From NCBI GenBank assembly GCA_034520215.1, contig JAXHNR010000001.1, forward strand, positions 62,001-126,000: a stretch of 64,000 nucleotides of DNA. The letters are read 5' to 3'. Origin of the DNA: Candidatus Krumholzibacteriota bacterium. Lineage in GTDB: Bacteria > Krumholzibacteriota > Krumholzibacteriia > Krumholzibacteriales > WJIX01. Below the pieces are notes generated by a model. That model saw only the letters and a list, made by a program, of their open reading frames with translations, made no database searches and was not told the origin of the DNA. The translations under genes were made by a program, and so were the position numbers. Positions 45,995 through 52,916 of the stretch are shown here, piece by piece (within the stretch, counting starts at the first letter, position 1; every line of letters starts with the position of its first letter).

Positions 45995-46498
45995 TTAATC
46001 AAACTGTGTTTTTTTAAGTTTTCCGTAATCTATATCTGTTCGTTCTGTTCCGTCTTGTGATTCAGTCTCAGGTATTGAAAAGAATAATGAAAACTCTTCT
46101 ACTTTACCGTCGGGCTCCATGTATGGTTTGCCGTTTAAGGAAAGCCAGCTGTGTCCTGTCAGATTACCGTCTTCCCATTTGACGCCGAAATTTATTATAA
46201 CGGGCTGACCGTAATAACGCAGGAAACGGAAAAGAAGAAGACTTCTTTTTAAACATGAATATTTAATACCGATCTTAGTTAGGATAAGCTGAATTCTTCT
46301 GCATAGATAAATAACTCTCTCCAGCGTCAAAGAATTGTCGGGATAATGTGTTTTGCCGGGAGTTATAATGGATACAAGCTTGTGTATTTTAAATATTTTG
46401 ATCATAAAGGGTAGAATAAGCATGAATGAAAAAATATGAAGGACTAAAATAGACTCTCTCGAAGAGGATAGTATCGAAGCTATATTTTTTATTCTCAT
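45995..46498 (-). CDS. Lasso peptide B2-type leader protease (transglutaminase-like)
   Basis: 167 aa. The C-terminal half holds the B2 catalytic residues: C82 in IKYSCLKRSLLLFRFL, H116 in LTGHSWLSLNGKPY and an acidic residue in MEPD (E128/D130), the Cys-His-Asp triad that cuts the leader. A hydrophobic N-terminal stretch (15-38) may anchor it at the membrane. First gene of the four-gene minus-strand operon, with GAGGAA before the ATG. Its upstream region abuts repeat copy 3 about 100 bp away. Confidence 0.88.
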   Translation of the reverse strand: MRIKNIASILSSSRESILVLHIFSFMLILPFMIKIFKIHKLVSIITPGKTHYPDNSLTLERVIYLCRRIQLILTKIGIKYSCLKRSLLLFRFLRYYGQPVIINFGVKWEDGNLTGHSWLSLNGKPYMEPDGKVEEFSLFFSIPETESQDGTERTDIDYGKLKKTQFD

Positions 46499-46598
46499 TA
46501 TTCCTCGTAAACGGTAAATTTACTGGTTTCTGAAGAAATAAAGTGTTCAACCATAATATATGTTATTGATATTTTTTACAAGCACTGGCGGACAAATT

Positions 46599-46906
46599 TT
46601 GGAGTTTCCCCAATTTTTATAACCTATAAGGTAGTCGATGTTTTGTAACAGTATGCGGCTGATTGATATTTTCAAAATCGTTGTCGGTTTCCCCGGCGAG
46701 GAAATCGCTGGCTCTGCACCTCGGGCTCGCTCTTTCTGCCCCTTCGGGCCAGAAATCCTTGCCCGCTCGCCCTCCGGAGGGTTTTGAAAATATCAATCAG
46801 CCGCCTTAAATAACGTTAATGGACTTATTCCAGTTGTTTTATACGGCAACTAATTCTCAATTCACAGTTTAATGGATTCATTGCTAAATTTTTGGGGAAT
46901 GTCCTG
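46599..46906. mobile_element. MITE-like mobile repeat, copy 3 (diverged)
   Basis: 308 bp from TTGGAGTTTCCCC to AATGTCCTG, in the same arm and core orientation as copy 1. Both ends read inward share GGAnnTTCCCCAA. The arms differ greatly in sequence from copies 1 and 2, but the core keeps the same fold. No exact target duplication is left; CTGGCGGACAAAT on the left resembles CTAGCGGGCAAAT on the right (11 of 13). This is an older insertion. Confidence 0.7.
46655..46804. repeat. Structured core of repeat copy 3
   Basis: Perfect 23-bp outer stem (46655-46677/46782-46804), with a sequence different from copies 1 and 2 yet fully paired. The inner hairpin CGGTTTCC/GGAAATCG replaces CTATTTCC/GGAAATAG with pairing kept; the TTTCTG..CAGAAA hairpin is unchanged; CCCTCCGGAGGG forms the last stem. 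Confidence 0.8.
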
Positions 46907-47011
46907 CTAGCGGGCAAATCAGGTAGTAAATATCATTTGACCGGACACTTCCAGACCGGAAATTCAAAGCTTCGATAAAGCATTTTAGAACATTCTTAAA
47001 AGGCAGATTTG

Positions 47012-47029
47012 TGTAACGTTATTGTTACA
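47012..47029. promoter_or_regulatory. Dyad 1, TGTAAC-N6-GTTACA
   Basis: Perfect 6-bp half sites with a 6-nt centre, 18 bp in all. Identical half sites occur 90 bp downstream. The spacing and form suit a dimeric activator; TGTAAA-N6-TTTACA is the TyrR consensus, which is close but not the same. Confidence 0.6.
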
Positions 47030-47101
47030 ATTCTATCAGAATATGATTATTCCGCAACTTGTTAGTAAAACTCATCTTGGCTAAATCATAAACAAATACA
47101 C

Positions 47102-47119
47102 TGTAACATTTATGTTACA
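47102..47119. promoter_or_regulatory. Dyad 2, TGTAAC-N6-GTTACA
   Basis: Second copy of the 18-bp dyad, about 110 bp upstream of the -24/-12 element: the usual distance for enhancer sites of sigma-54 activators. Confidence 0.6.
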
Positions 47120-47166
47120 TTTGACTGCGGAAAGTAAATTACTTCGTTTTTTGTTGCTGTGTAAGA

Positions 47167-47180
47167 GATGTTATAACATC
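47167..47180. promoter_or_regulatory. 14-bp perfect palindrome
   Basis: GATGTTATAACATC equals its own reverse complement. It lies between dyad 2 and the -24/-12 element; possible operator or IHF-neighbouring site. Confidence 0.4.
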
Positions 47181-47211
47181 GGGTTATAAAATATATTTAC
47201 TTTATACCTTA

Positions 47212-47228
47212 CTGGAATGGTTAATGCA
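47212..47228 (+). promoter_or_regulatory. Sigma-54-like -24/-12 promoter
   Basis: CTGGAATGGTTAATGCA matches the consensus YTGGCACGNNNNTTGCA at 10 of its 13 defined positions and keeps the invariant GG-N10-GC spacing. Start expected about 47238. A weak sigma-70 -10 (TATAAA, 47231-47236) is an alternative, but it lacks a -35. Confidence 0.5.
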
Positions 47229-47237
47229 ATTATAAAT

Positions 47238-47376
47238 GGGAAAATTGAGATAATAGAAATTAATTCCATCAGGGGGCTCCTAATGGTGTGAGTTACTATC
47301 CCGCGAAATAACTCAAGTGTAACGCCGACGTGGAGTAGAAGGGGATCCTCCGGACGTAACGTCCGGAGGATTTTTT
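47238..47376 (+). ncRNA. Candidate small RNA with intrinsic terminator
   Basis: About 139 nt between the -24/-12 element and a strong terminator, with no coding frame. Predicted pairs: CTCC/GGAG (47277-47280/47332-47335) closes GGTGT/ACGCC (47285-47289/47322-47326), which encloses GAGTTA/TAACTC (47290-47295/47309-47314) with a 13-nt loop. The class is not one I recognise. The terminator has no visible anti-terminator partner, so a free small RNA is more likely than a riboswitch for the downstream thioredoxin gene. Confidence 0.55.
47345..47376 (+). terminator. Strong intrinsic terminator of the candidate small RNA
   Basis: ATCCTCCGGACG (47345-47356) and CGTCCGGAGGAT (47360-47371) form a perfect 12-bp stem with a TAA loop, followed by TTTTTT. 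Confidence 0.92.
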
Positions 47377-47464
47377 CTGTCCAATTTGTGATTCGCGTTA
47401 AATTTGATTATATTGCCTATTACCTGATGAATAATATTAATTTAAAATAGGGAGGTAATCTAAC

Positions 47465-47818
47465 ATGGAACCTTTGACAAAGGAGACCTTCCAGGAAAAG
47501 GTCTTTAATTTTACTGAGAACAAAGAGTGGAAGTTTGAAGGGGAGCTCCCATGCGTTATCGATTTTTACGCGGACTGGTGCCAGCCATGCAAGATAGTTA
47601 CTCCGATATTGGAAGAACTGTCGGAGGAATATGAAGGTAAGATAAATATTTATAAGGTAGACACTCAGGATCAGCAGGAACTGGCGGCAGCGTTTGGAAT
47701 TCGCAGTATTCCCTCTATATTGTTCTGTCCCAAAGATGGTCAGCCTCAAATGGCAGCCGGGGCATTGCCAAAAGATGCTTTTATAAAGGCATTTAAAGAT
47801 GTTCTAAATGTAGAATAA
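47465..47818 (+). CDS. Thioredoxin family protein
   Basis: 117-aa cytosolic thioredoxin fold. Active site WCQPC (C39, C42), cis-proline P83 in RSIPS. The site has Gln where classic thioredoxin has Gly (WCGPC), which tends to shift redox potential. It has about 25 extra residues before the first strand. GGAGG precedes the ATG. Encoded alone, downstream of the small-RNA terminator. Confidence 0.92.
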   Translation: MEPLTKETFQEKVFNFTENKEWKFEGELPCVIDFYADWCQPCKIVTPILEELSEEYEGKINIYKVDTQDQQELAAAFGIRSIPSILFCPKDGQPQMAAGALPKDAFIKAFKDVLNVE

Positions 47819-47928
47819 CAAAACCCGCGACCAAGGAAAAATCACTCTTGATGTGACACTTCTTTTCCATGTGAAACCAGTGAAAACTATGAATTTATAC
47901 AAGAGTATTCCCGCAACTGATAACTGAG

Positions 47929-47958
47929 TTGACACTGTCTCGCAAACTGTTTTATAAT
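47929..47958 (+). promoter_or_regulatory. Promoter of the V/A-ATPase operon
   Basis: Perfect TTGACA (47929-47934), 18-nt spacer and perfect TATAAT (47953-47958). Start about 47966, 46 nt before the first gene. Confidence 0.85.
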
Positions 47959-48011
47959 CCCCCTATTGATTAATCGAGCTGTTATCATTCCTCTTGAAAA
48001 GGTGTTTGATC

Positions 48012-48329
48012 TTGAAAGAGATTGTAAAAAGGATTATGGAAACAGAGCGTGAGCTCAACGGAGATGTTGAAAATGCTCGTAATCGTTCTCAACAGATCGT
48101 CAGAGAAGCGGAAAAGAAGAGCCGGGAGACAGTAGAAGAAGCCAAGCGGGAAGCCGCCGCCAGATCTAAGAAGATCATAGATAAGATTAAGAGAGAGGCG
48201 GGCGAAGAAAGAACAAAGCAGGTGGAAAGCGTTAAGAAGAACAGCTCTGATCTTATTTCAAAAAAATCAAACGAAATAGAAGAGGTGACCGGCCGGATAG
48301 TAGGAATCGTGACGGGTACAGTAAAATAA
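48012..48329 (+). CDS. V/A-type ATPase subunit H (peripheral stalk coiled coil)
   Basis: 105 aa from TTG 48012, which follows AAAAGGTG by 7 nt; an upstream TTG at 47994 is less likely. Almost wholly helical, charged and heptad-like (ARSKKIIDKIKREAGEERTK). It pairs with subunit E to form the peripheral stalk. First gene of the operon, directly behind a consensus promoter. Confidence 0.85.
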   Translation: MKEIVKRIMETERELNGDVENARNRSQQIVREAEKKSRETVEEAKREAAARSKKIIDKIKREAGEERTKQVESVKKNSSDLISKKSNEIEEVTGRIVGIVTGTVK

Positions 48330-48375
48330 CGATCCTATCTTATTTTTTTCTGGTTTGGAGAAATGTTCATATAAG

Positions 48376-49437
48376 ATGGTTTTTAAACCGATTAACAGAT
48401 ACTCCCTTGTAAATGCCAAGGTAAGAGCCAGGCTCAGCACTCTTCTGCCGGGCGAGGTGATAAAACGCCTCACTGAAAGTGCCGGTGTTGAGGAATTCTA
48501 CAGTGGGCTGTCCGGCACGATCTACGAGGATGTTTTTTCCAGTCCTGAAATCGCGATTGATCCCAGGATTGCCGAGAAATTATTACTTGAGAAAGAAATA
48601 GCTTGGAATCTAGAGCTTATAAGTGATCTAAAGGATGAAGTTAGAGAGCTTGTTTCTCATTTTCTTGAAAAATACGAAATTGAGAATATTAAAAATGTTC
48701 TCAGAATCAGGGTCGGAACAGGGGCGGAGGATAATTATCAATATATTCCCGATATCAAACTTCCGAATTCAATTCCGTACGTAGAGTTGATAGAGGCTTC
48801 CACTATGGAAGACGCTTTGCTGCTTCTTGAGGGAACTCCCTATTTTTCTCCAGCCTTTGCGGCTTTGGATGATTATAGGGAGAAGAAAACGCTTTTTCCC
48901 GTGGAGACTGCTCTGGAGATTGATTATTATCGCAGACTGCGGGATAAGGTCGAAAAACTCGATAGGCGGGACAGGAGAATAGCTCGAAGGCTGATAGGAA
49001 TCGAGATAGATCAGAAGAATATAGATTGGCTGATTCGCCTTAAATTCTACTACGATATTCCTGCCGCCGATCTGCTTGATTATAATATACCGGGAGGGAG
49101 TTCACTCGACAGTTCAAAATTAATCAAAATCTTTAAATCCCAATCTGTCGAGGAGTTGCTCTCCGCGGCTCTTGACCAGTATTTCGGAAAAGCCTCCGAG
49201 CTTTTTGCAGGCAAAGTGGGAAAAGGCAAACTCTATATTCTTGAAATAATCCTCTGGAATTACCTGGTAGGTGAGGCGAGGAAAGCTCTTGGAGGATTTC
49301 CCTTTACCGTGGGGACGGTTCTGGCTTATTTGATTCTTAAGCGAGCTGAAGTAAGAAATCTTATCACTATATTGAACGGCAAGGTGCTCGGGATGAACAG
49401 AGATAATATCGAGGAGCATTTAAGGGTTTTATTTTAA
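48376..49437 (+). CDS. ntpC: V/A-type ATPase subunit C
   Basis: 353 aa (AC39/subunit C family), the funnel that joins the central rotor to the membrane ring. The start MVFKPINRYSLVNAKVRARLSTLL fits family N-termini; a TTG at 48355 is an alternative. Late motif YLILKRAEVRNLITILNGK is characteristic. 46 nt after subunit H. Confidence 0.9.
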   Translation: MVFKPINRYSLVNAKVRARLSTLLPGEVIKRLTESAGVEEFYSGLSGTIYEDVFSSPEIAIDPRIAEKLLLEKEIAWNLELISDLKDEVRELVSHFLEKYEIENIKNVLRIRVGTGAEDNYQYIPDIKLPNSIPYVELIEASTMEDALLLLEGTPYFSPAFAALDDYREKKTLFPVETALEIDYYRRLRDKVEKLDRRDRRIARRLIGIEIDQKNIDWLIRLKFYYDIPAADLLDYNIPGGSSLDSSKLIKIFKSQSVEELLSAALDQYFGKASELFAGKVGKGKLYILEIILWNYLVGEARKALGGFPFTVGTVLAYLILKRAEVRNLITILNGKVLGMNRDNIEEHLRVLF

Positions 49438-49446
49438 GGCAGTTGT

Positions 49447-51453
49447 ATGTTTACACCAGAAAATATGCATCAGATAAATGTCGTTATCTTTGAGTCGAGG
49501 CTCGATGAAGTGGCCAGAGCCATAACGCGTCTGGGTATTCTTCATCTCGTAAGGCTTGATGAAGAAATGCCGTGGACGAGAGAAATCAAGGATTATGACG
49601 CTCCAGATAAGAGAGGAGAGATAGGAAGGTTAAGAGATCGTGTTTCAGTGTTGATGAAAGAGCTGGCTGTTGAAAAGGTTCCCTTCGCGCGCGGTGATGA
49701 ATATATCGAAGAATTCTCTGATAGTAGTCTTGAAGAAATAGCAGGCAGACTTGAAGGGCTTGAATCAGAGTCGGAGGAACTGATAAAAAAGCGTAAAGAA
49801 CTCGCCGTTCGCCTCAAACAGCTTCAAAGCATTTTCAGCCAATCCGCTCCGCTTCTCCAGTTGGGGATAATGTCGCCTGATGAAAAATACAGATTTTTAA
49901 CTGTTCGTTACGGCATTGTAAGCCATGACAATATCGAGTACGTAAATGAAGAAATATCCCACCTTGCCGCGGTTGCCATGACTCTTGAAAGAAGAGGGAA
50001 AGAAGATGTGATTCTCCTTATCGGGTTGAAGAAGGACAGGCTCAAACTGAAACGGATTCTTCGTGAAGCGGCCTTCAGGGAAATCAAGATACCCTCTGAT
50101 AAGGATGTCGCTGCCGGCACAGAGGTTATGACTGGAGGGATGCGAGATAAAATAGACGTAATCGAAGAGGAAATAAGCAAGATCAGATCAAAGCTGGAAG
50201 AGATTAAAGAGAAGAATGCTTCTTTAATTACACGATATTACCAGCTGCTTAATGTGGGAGAGCTGTTTATAAAGGTGAAGGGGTATATGAAGAAGACAAA
50301 AAAGACATATCTCTTCTCCGGTTGGATTCCCAGTTCAAGAAAGGAGTTCGTAAAAAGCGAGATTCTGAAAGCGGCTGGGGGGCAGGCAATAATTGAAGTT
50401 ATAGCGCCTGAAGAGATTACCGAGGTTGAGGGAGGAAAGGTGAATGTCCCGGTTATGCTTAAACACCCGAATTTTATGAGGCCATTTGGGATGCTTGTTT
50501 CAAGCTACGGAATACCGAACTACAAGGTGATAGATCCCACTTTTCTAGTTGCCGTAAGTTTTCTGCTTATGTTCGGTATCATGTTCGGAGATATTGGACA
50601 TGGGGCAGTGCTCTGTGTTATAGGATGGATTATGGGATTTCGCGGCAGAAAGAAAGATGTAAAGGAAAGGCCGTCGATCCTTGTGGGAAAACTCGCCTTC
50701 TATTGCGGGATTTCGTCGATAGTCTTCGGCGTTTTATTCGGAAGTGTTTTCGGACTTGAACAGCTGATTCCCGGGTTATGGCGGAGACCGATGGATAACG
50801 TAATCTATTTCTTTAAAATAGCCATCTTCTTCGGAGTTGCCATGATAAGCGGGGGTATTGTGCTTAATATCATAAATGCGGTCCGGAAGAATGATTTCAA
50901 AGCTCTATTCTTCGACCATGCCGGTGTTGTAAGCGCGGCAATGTACTGGTGCGGAATTGCAGTCGTTTCCGCCTTTCTGGCGGGCAGGCCTATTCCTGTC
51001 AGGCTTCTCGTGATCGGGATAGGGGGACCTCTCGTATTGATCTTCCTCAGAGAGCCGATCTTCGCCGCCCTGGGAAAAAGAAAACCCCGTTTCGAAGAGG
51101 GAGTCTTTACATACATAATGGAAACTGTTATTGAGATAATGGAAATTGTTACTGGATATCTCGGCAACACAGTTTCATTTATCCGCGTTGCCGCTTTTTC
51201 CCTTGCTCACGCCGGGTTGTTTGTAGCAGTATTCAGTCTTGTGGATATGGTCAAGGGCGGCAGCGGAGGTATTTTTTATTCAGCATTGATACTTATTCTA
51301 GGTAATGCTGTAATTATTGCTCTTGAAGGACTTGTGGTCACCATTCAGGCTATTCGTCTGGAATACTACGAATTCTTCAGCAAATTCTTTGTAACCGGGG
51401 GAGTTGAATACAAACCGATAGGTTTCGAAGACAGTTCCCTCCGGTCGAGGTGA
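49447..51453 (+). CDS. ntpI: V/A-type ATPase subunit I (stator membrane subunit)
   Basis: 668 aa. The cytosolic N-terminal half is a hairpin coiled coil (about 85-300). The C-terminal half has about seven helices with the ion-channel segment GYLGNTVSFIRVAAFSLAHAGL, whose Arg faces the rotor carboxylate. Normal length for the bacterial/archaeal family. Confidence 0.94.
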   Translation: MFTPENMHQINVVIFESRLDEVARAITRLGILHLVRLDEEMPWTREIKDYDAPDKRGEIGRLRDRVSVLMKELAVEKVPFARGDEYIEEFSDSSLEEIAGRLEGLESESEELIKKRKELAVRLKQLQSIFSQSAPLLQLGIMSPDEKYRFLTVRYGIVSHDNIEYVNEEISHLAAVAMTLERRGKEDVILLIGLKKDRLKLKRILREAAFREIKIPSDKDVAAGTEVMTGGMRDKIDVIEEEISKIRSKLEEIKEKNASLITRYYQLLNVGELFIKVKGYMKKTKKTYLFSGWIPSSRKEFVKSEILKAAGGQAIIEVIAPEEITEVEGGKVNVPVMLKHPNFMRPFGMLVSSYGIPNYKVIDPTFLVAVSFLLMFGIMFGDIGHGAVLCVIGWIMGFRGRKKDVKERPSILVGKLAFYCGISSIVFGVLFGSVFGLEQLIPGLWRRPMDNVIYFFKIAIFFGVAMISGGIVLNIINAVRKNDFKALFFDHAGVVSAAMYWCGIAVVSAFLAGRPIPVRLLVIGIGGPLVLIFLREPIFAALGKRKPRFEEGVFTYIMETVIEIMEIVTGYLGNTVSFIRVAAFSLAHAGLFVAVFSLVDMVKGGSGGIFYSALILILGNAVIIALEGLVVTIQAIRLEYYEFFSKFFVTGGVEYKPIGFEDSSLRSR

Positions 51454-51468
51454 AAGGAGAAATAAGTG

Positions 51469-51870
51469 ATGTCGTTGCAGGTATTGCGCAGAAGAAGAAT
51501 GAAAAAATGGATTACTATTTCAGCTGGAGCTGTGTTCGGTCTCGTATGTCTGGTTTTCCTGCTCACACTTACGAGTACGGCAGTGCATGTTTACGGACAA
51601 TCTCAGGAAGATTCTAATGCCGCGGCGAGGGAGGAATTTACCGATAACAGAGCAAAGATAACTATGTGGGGTTTCGTTGCCGCCGCCTTTTCCACGGCAG
51701 TAGGAAGTGTCGGCGCTGGTATAGCCGTTGGCTACGTCGGGTCCGCCGCTCTCGGGGCGATTGGAGAAAAACCGGAATTAGCCGCAAAAGCTTTGATATA
51801 TGTCGGCCTGGCGGAAGGAATCGCAATTTACGGGCTGATAATCTCTATTATGATTTTAACTAAATTGTAG
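51469..51870 (+). CDS. ntpK: V/A-type ATPase subunit K (rotor proteolipid)
   Basis: 133 aa from ATG 51469 (AAGGAG 9 nt upstream; GTG 51466 also possible). An N-terminal hydrophobic segment (about 16-40), then a charged stretch, then one two-helix c-type hairpin: GFVAAAFSTAVGSVGAGIAVG and the outer helix with carboxylate E116 in GLAEGIAIYGL. The extra leading segment may be a cleaved signal or a third helix. The residues after Glu (GIAIY) lack the Ser/Thr ligands of known Na+ rings, which suggests proton coupling; this is inference. Confidence 0.9.
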   Translation: MSLQVLRRRRMKKWITISAGAVFGLVCLVFLLTLTSTAVHVYGQSQEDSNAAAREEFTDNRAKITMWGFVAAAFSTAVGSVGAGIAVGYVGSAALGAIGEKPELAAKALIYVGLAEGIAIYGLIISIMILTKL

Positions 51871-51933
51871 GTAATGCCGATGAATTAATTTATAAGGATT
51901 ATATTTGTCTGATAAAAGGACAGGGAATATTAA

Positions 51934-52239
51934 ATGCGTTTCTATGTGATTGGTGATGAAAACACGGTTACCGGATTTAAGCTGGTGGGATTGGAGGGTG
52001 AGGTAGTCGATACAGCCGGAGGTGCCCGTGAAGCCCTGGAAAAAGCCTTTTCATCGAGTGATATCGGGATAATTATTATCACTGAAAGAATTGCCTCTAC
52101 TATCCGCGAGGAGATTGAGGAGTACGCGTACGGGCGGGATTTCCCGCTGATAATGGAAATCCCAGACCGTGAAGGACCTCTCGAAGGCAGGGCGTCTATA
52201 AGAGAGATGGTAAATGCCGCTGTCGGGATAAAGATGTAA
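51934..52239 (+). CDS. V/A-type ATPase subunit F
   Basis: 101-aa Rossmann-like central-stalk subunit. MRFYVIGDENTVTGFKLVG and the strand IGIIIITERIA are typical. It lies between K and E in the operon. Confidence 0.92.
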   Translation: MRFYVIGDENTVTGFKLVGLEGEVVDTAGGAREALEKAFSSSDIGIIIITERIASTIREEIEEYAYGRDFPLIMEIPDREGPLEGRASIREMVNAAVGIKM

Positions 52240-52274
52240 TTTCGTTGCTTTGAATATAAAAGGGAGAAAAGGCC

Positions 52275-52913
52275 TTGGTTGATAATCAGTCAGTCGATGA
52301 GATTTGCAGCCGCATCAGAAAGGATGGGGAAAGAGAGGTAAATTCCATTCTGGATAAGGCGGAGAAGACCGCCTCTGAAATAATAGAGAAGGCGGAGGAA
52401 GAAAAGGATAGGATTATAAAGGAAATTATTGCCGAGGCTGAGCAAAAGGGAGAAACTGAACGCAGAAGAGAACTCAGCGGAGTTCAAATAGAGATTAAGA
52501 GAGCGAAACTTAAAATCCGTGAAGATGTCATAGCTAACGTCATGGAGAAAGTAAAAGAATCACTTGAAAAGGTTAGAGAAGAAAGCAGCTATCCGGTAAT
52601 TCTGAAAGATATGATAGTTGAAGGCATAAAAGCTTTAGACGGAAAATCCTTTTTTGTTTTGGTCGACGGGAGGGATTTTCACATTATGAAAAAAGAAGTT
52701 ATACCCGCTGTTCGCGCGGAGCTTAAAGGGGAACTGGAGAATGTGGAGATAAGAGAACTCGAAGAAGATTCTCTCGGTGGAGTTAAGGTCGGAGTGCCCG
52801 GCGGGAATGTGGTTTATGATAACAGATTCGAGGCAAGAATGTACAGATTGCGCGATGATATCAGAAATATGATATTCGAGAATATTTTCCGCTCTGAAGG
52901 AGGTGAGGGTTAA
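52275..52913 (+). CDS. ntpE: V/A-type ATPase subunit E (peripheral stalk)
   Basis: 212 aa, TTG start behind AAAAGG. Long N-terminal helix (about 5-95) and a globular C-terminal domain including LGGVKVGVPGGNVVYDNRFEAR, which binds the top of the catalytic head. Followed after 3 nt by subunit A. Confidence 0.92.
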   Translation: MVDNQSVDEICSRIRKDGEREVNSILDKAEKTASEIIEKAEEEKDRIIKEIIAEAEQKGETERRRELSGVQIEIKRAKLKIREDVIANVMEKVKESLEKVREESSYPVILKDMIVEGIKALDGKSFFVLVDGRDFHIMKKEVIPAVRAELKGELENVEIRELEEDSLGGVKVGVPGGNVVYDNRFEARMYRLRDDIRNMIFENIFRSEGGEG

Positions 52914-52916
52914 GGG

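Noticed and set aside
47283..47291. Minimal ORF ATG-GTG-TGA in the candidate small RNA
   Set aside because: Two codons with no ribosome site; most likely chance.
47275..47340. Twister-type self-cleaving ribozyme
   Set aside because: A closing stem followed by TAA and a CCC-containing hairpin loop is reminiscent of twister, but the required GGG pseudoknot partner and other conserved bases are missing.
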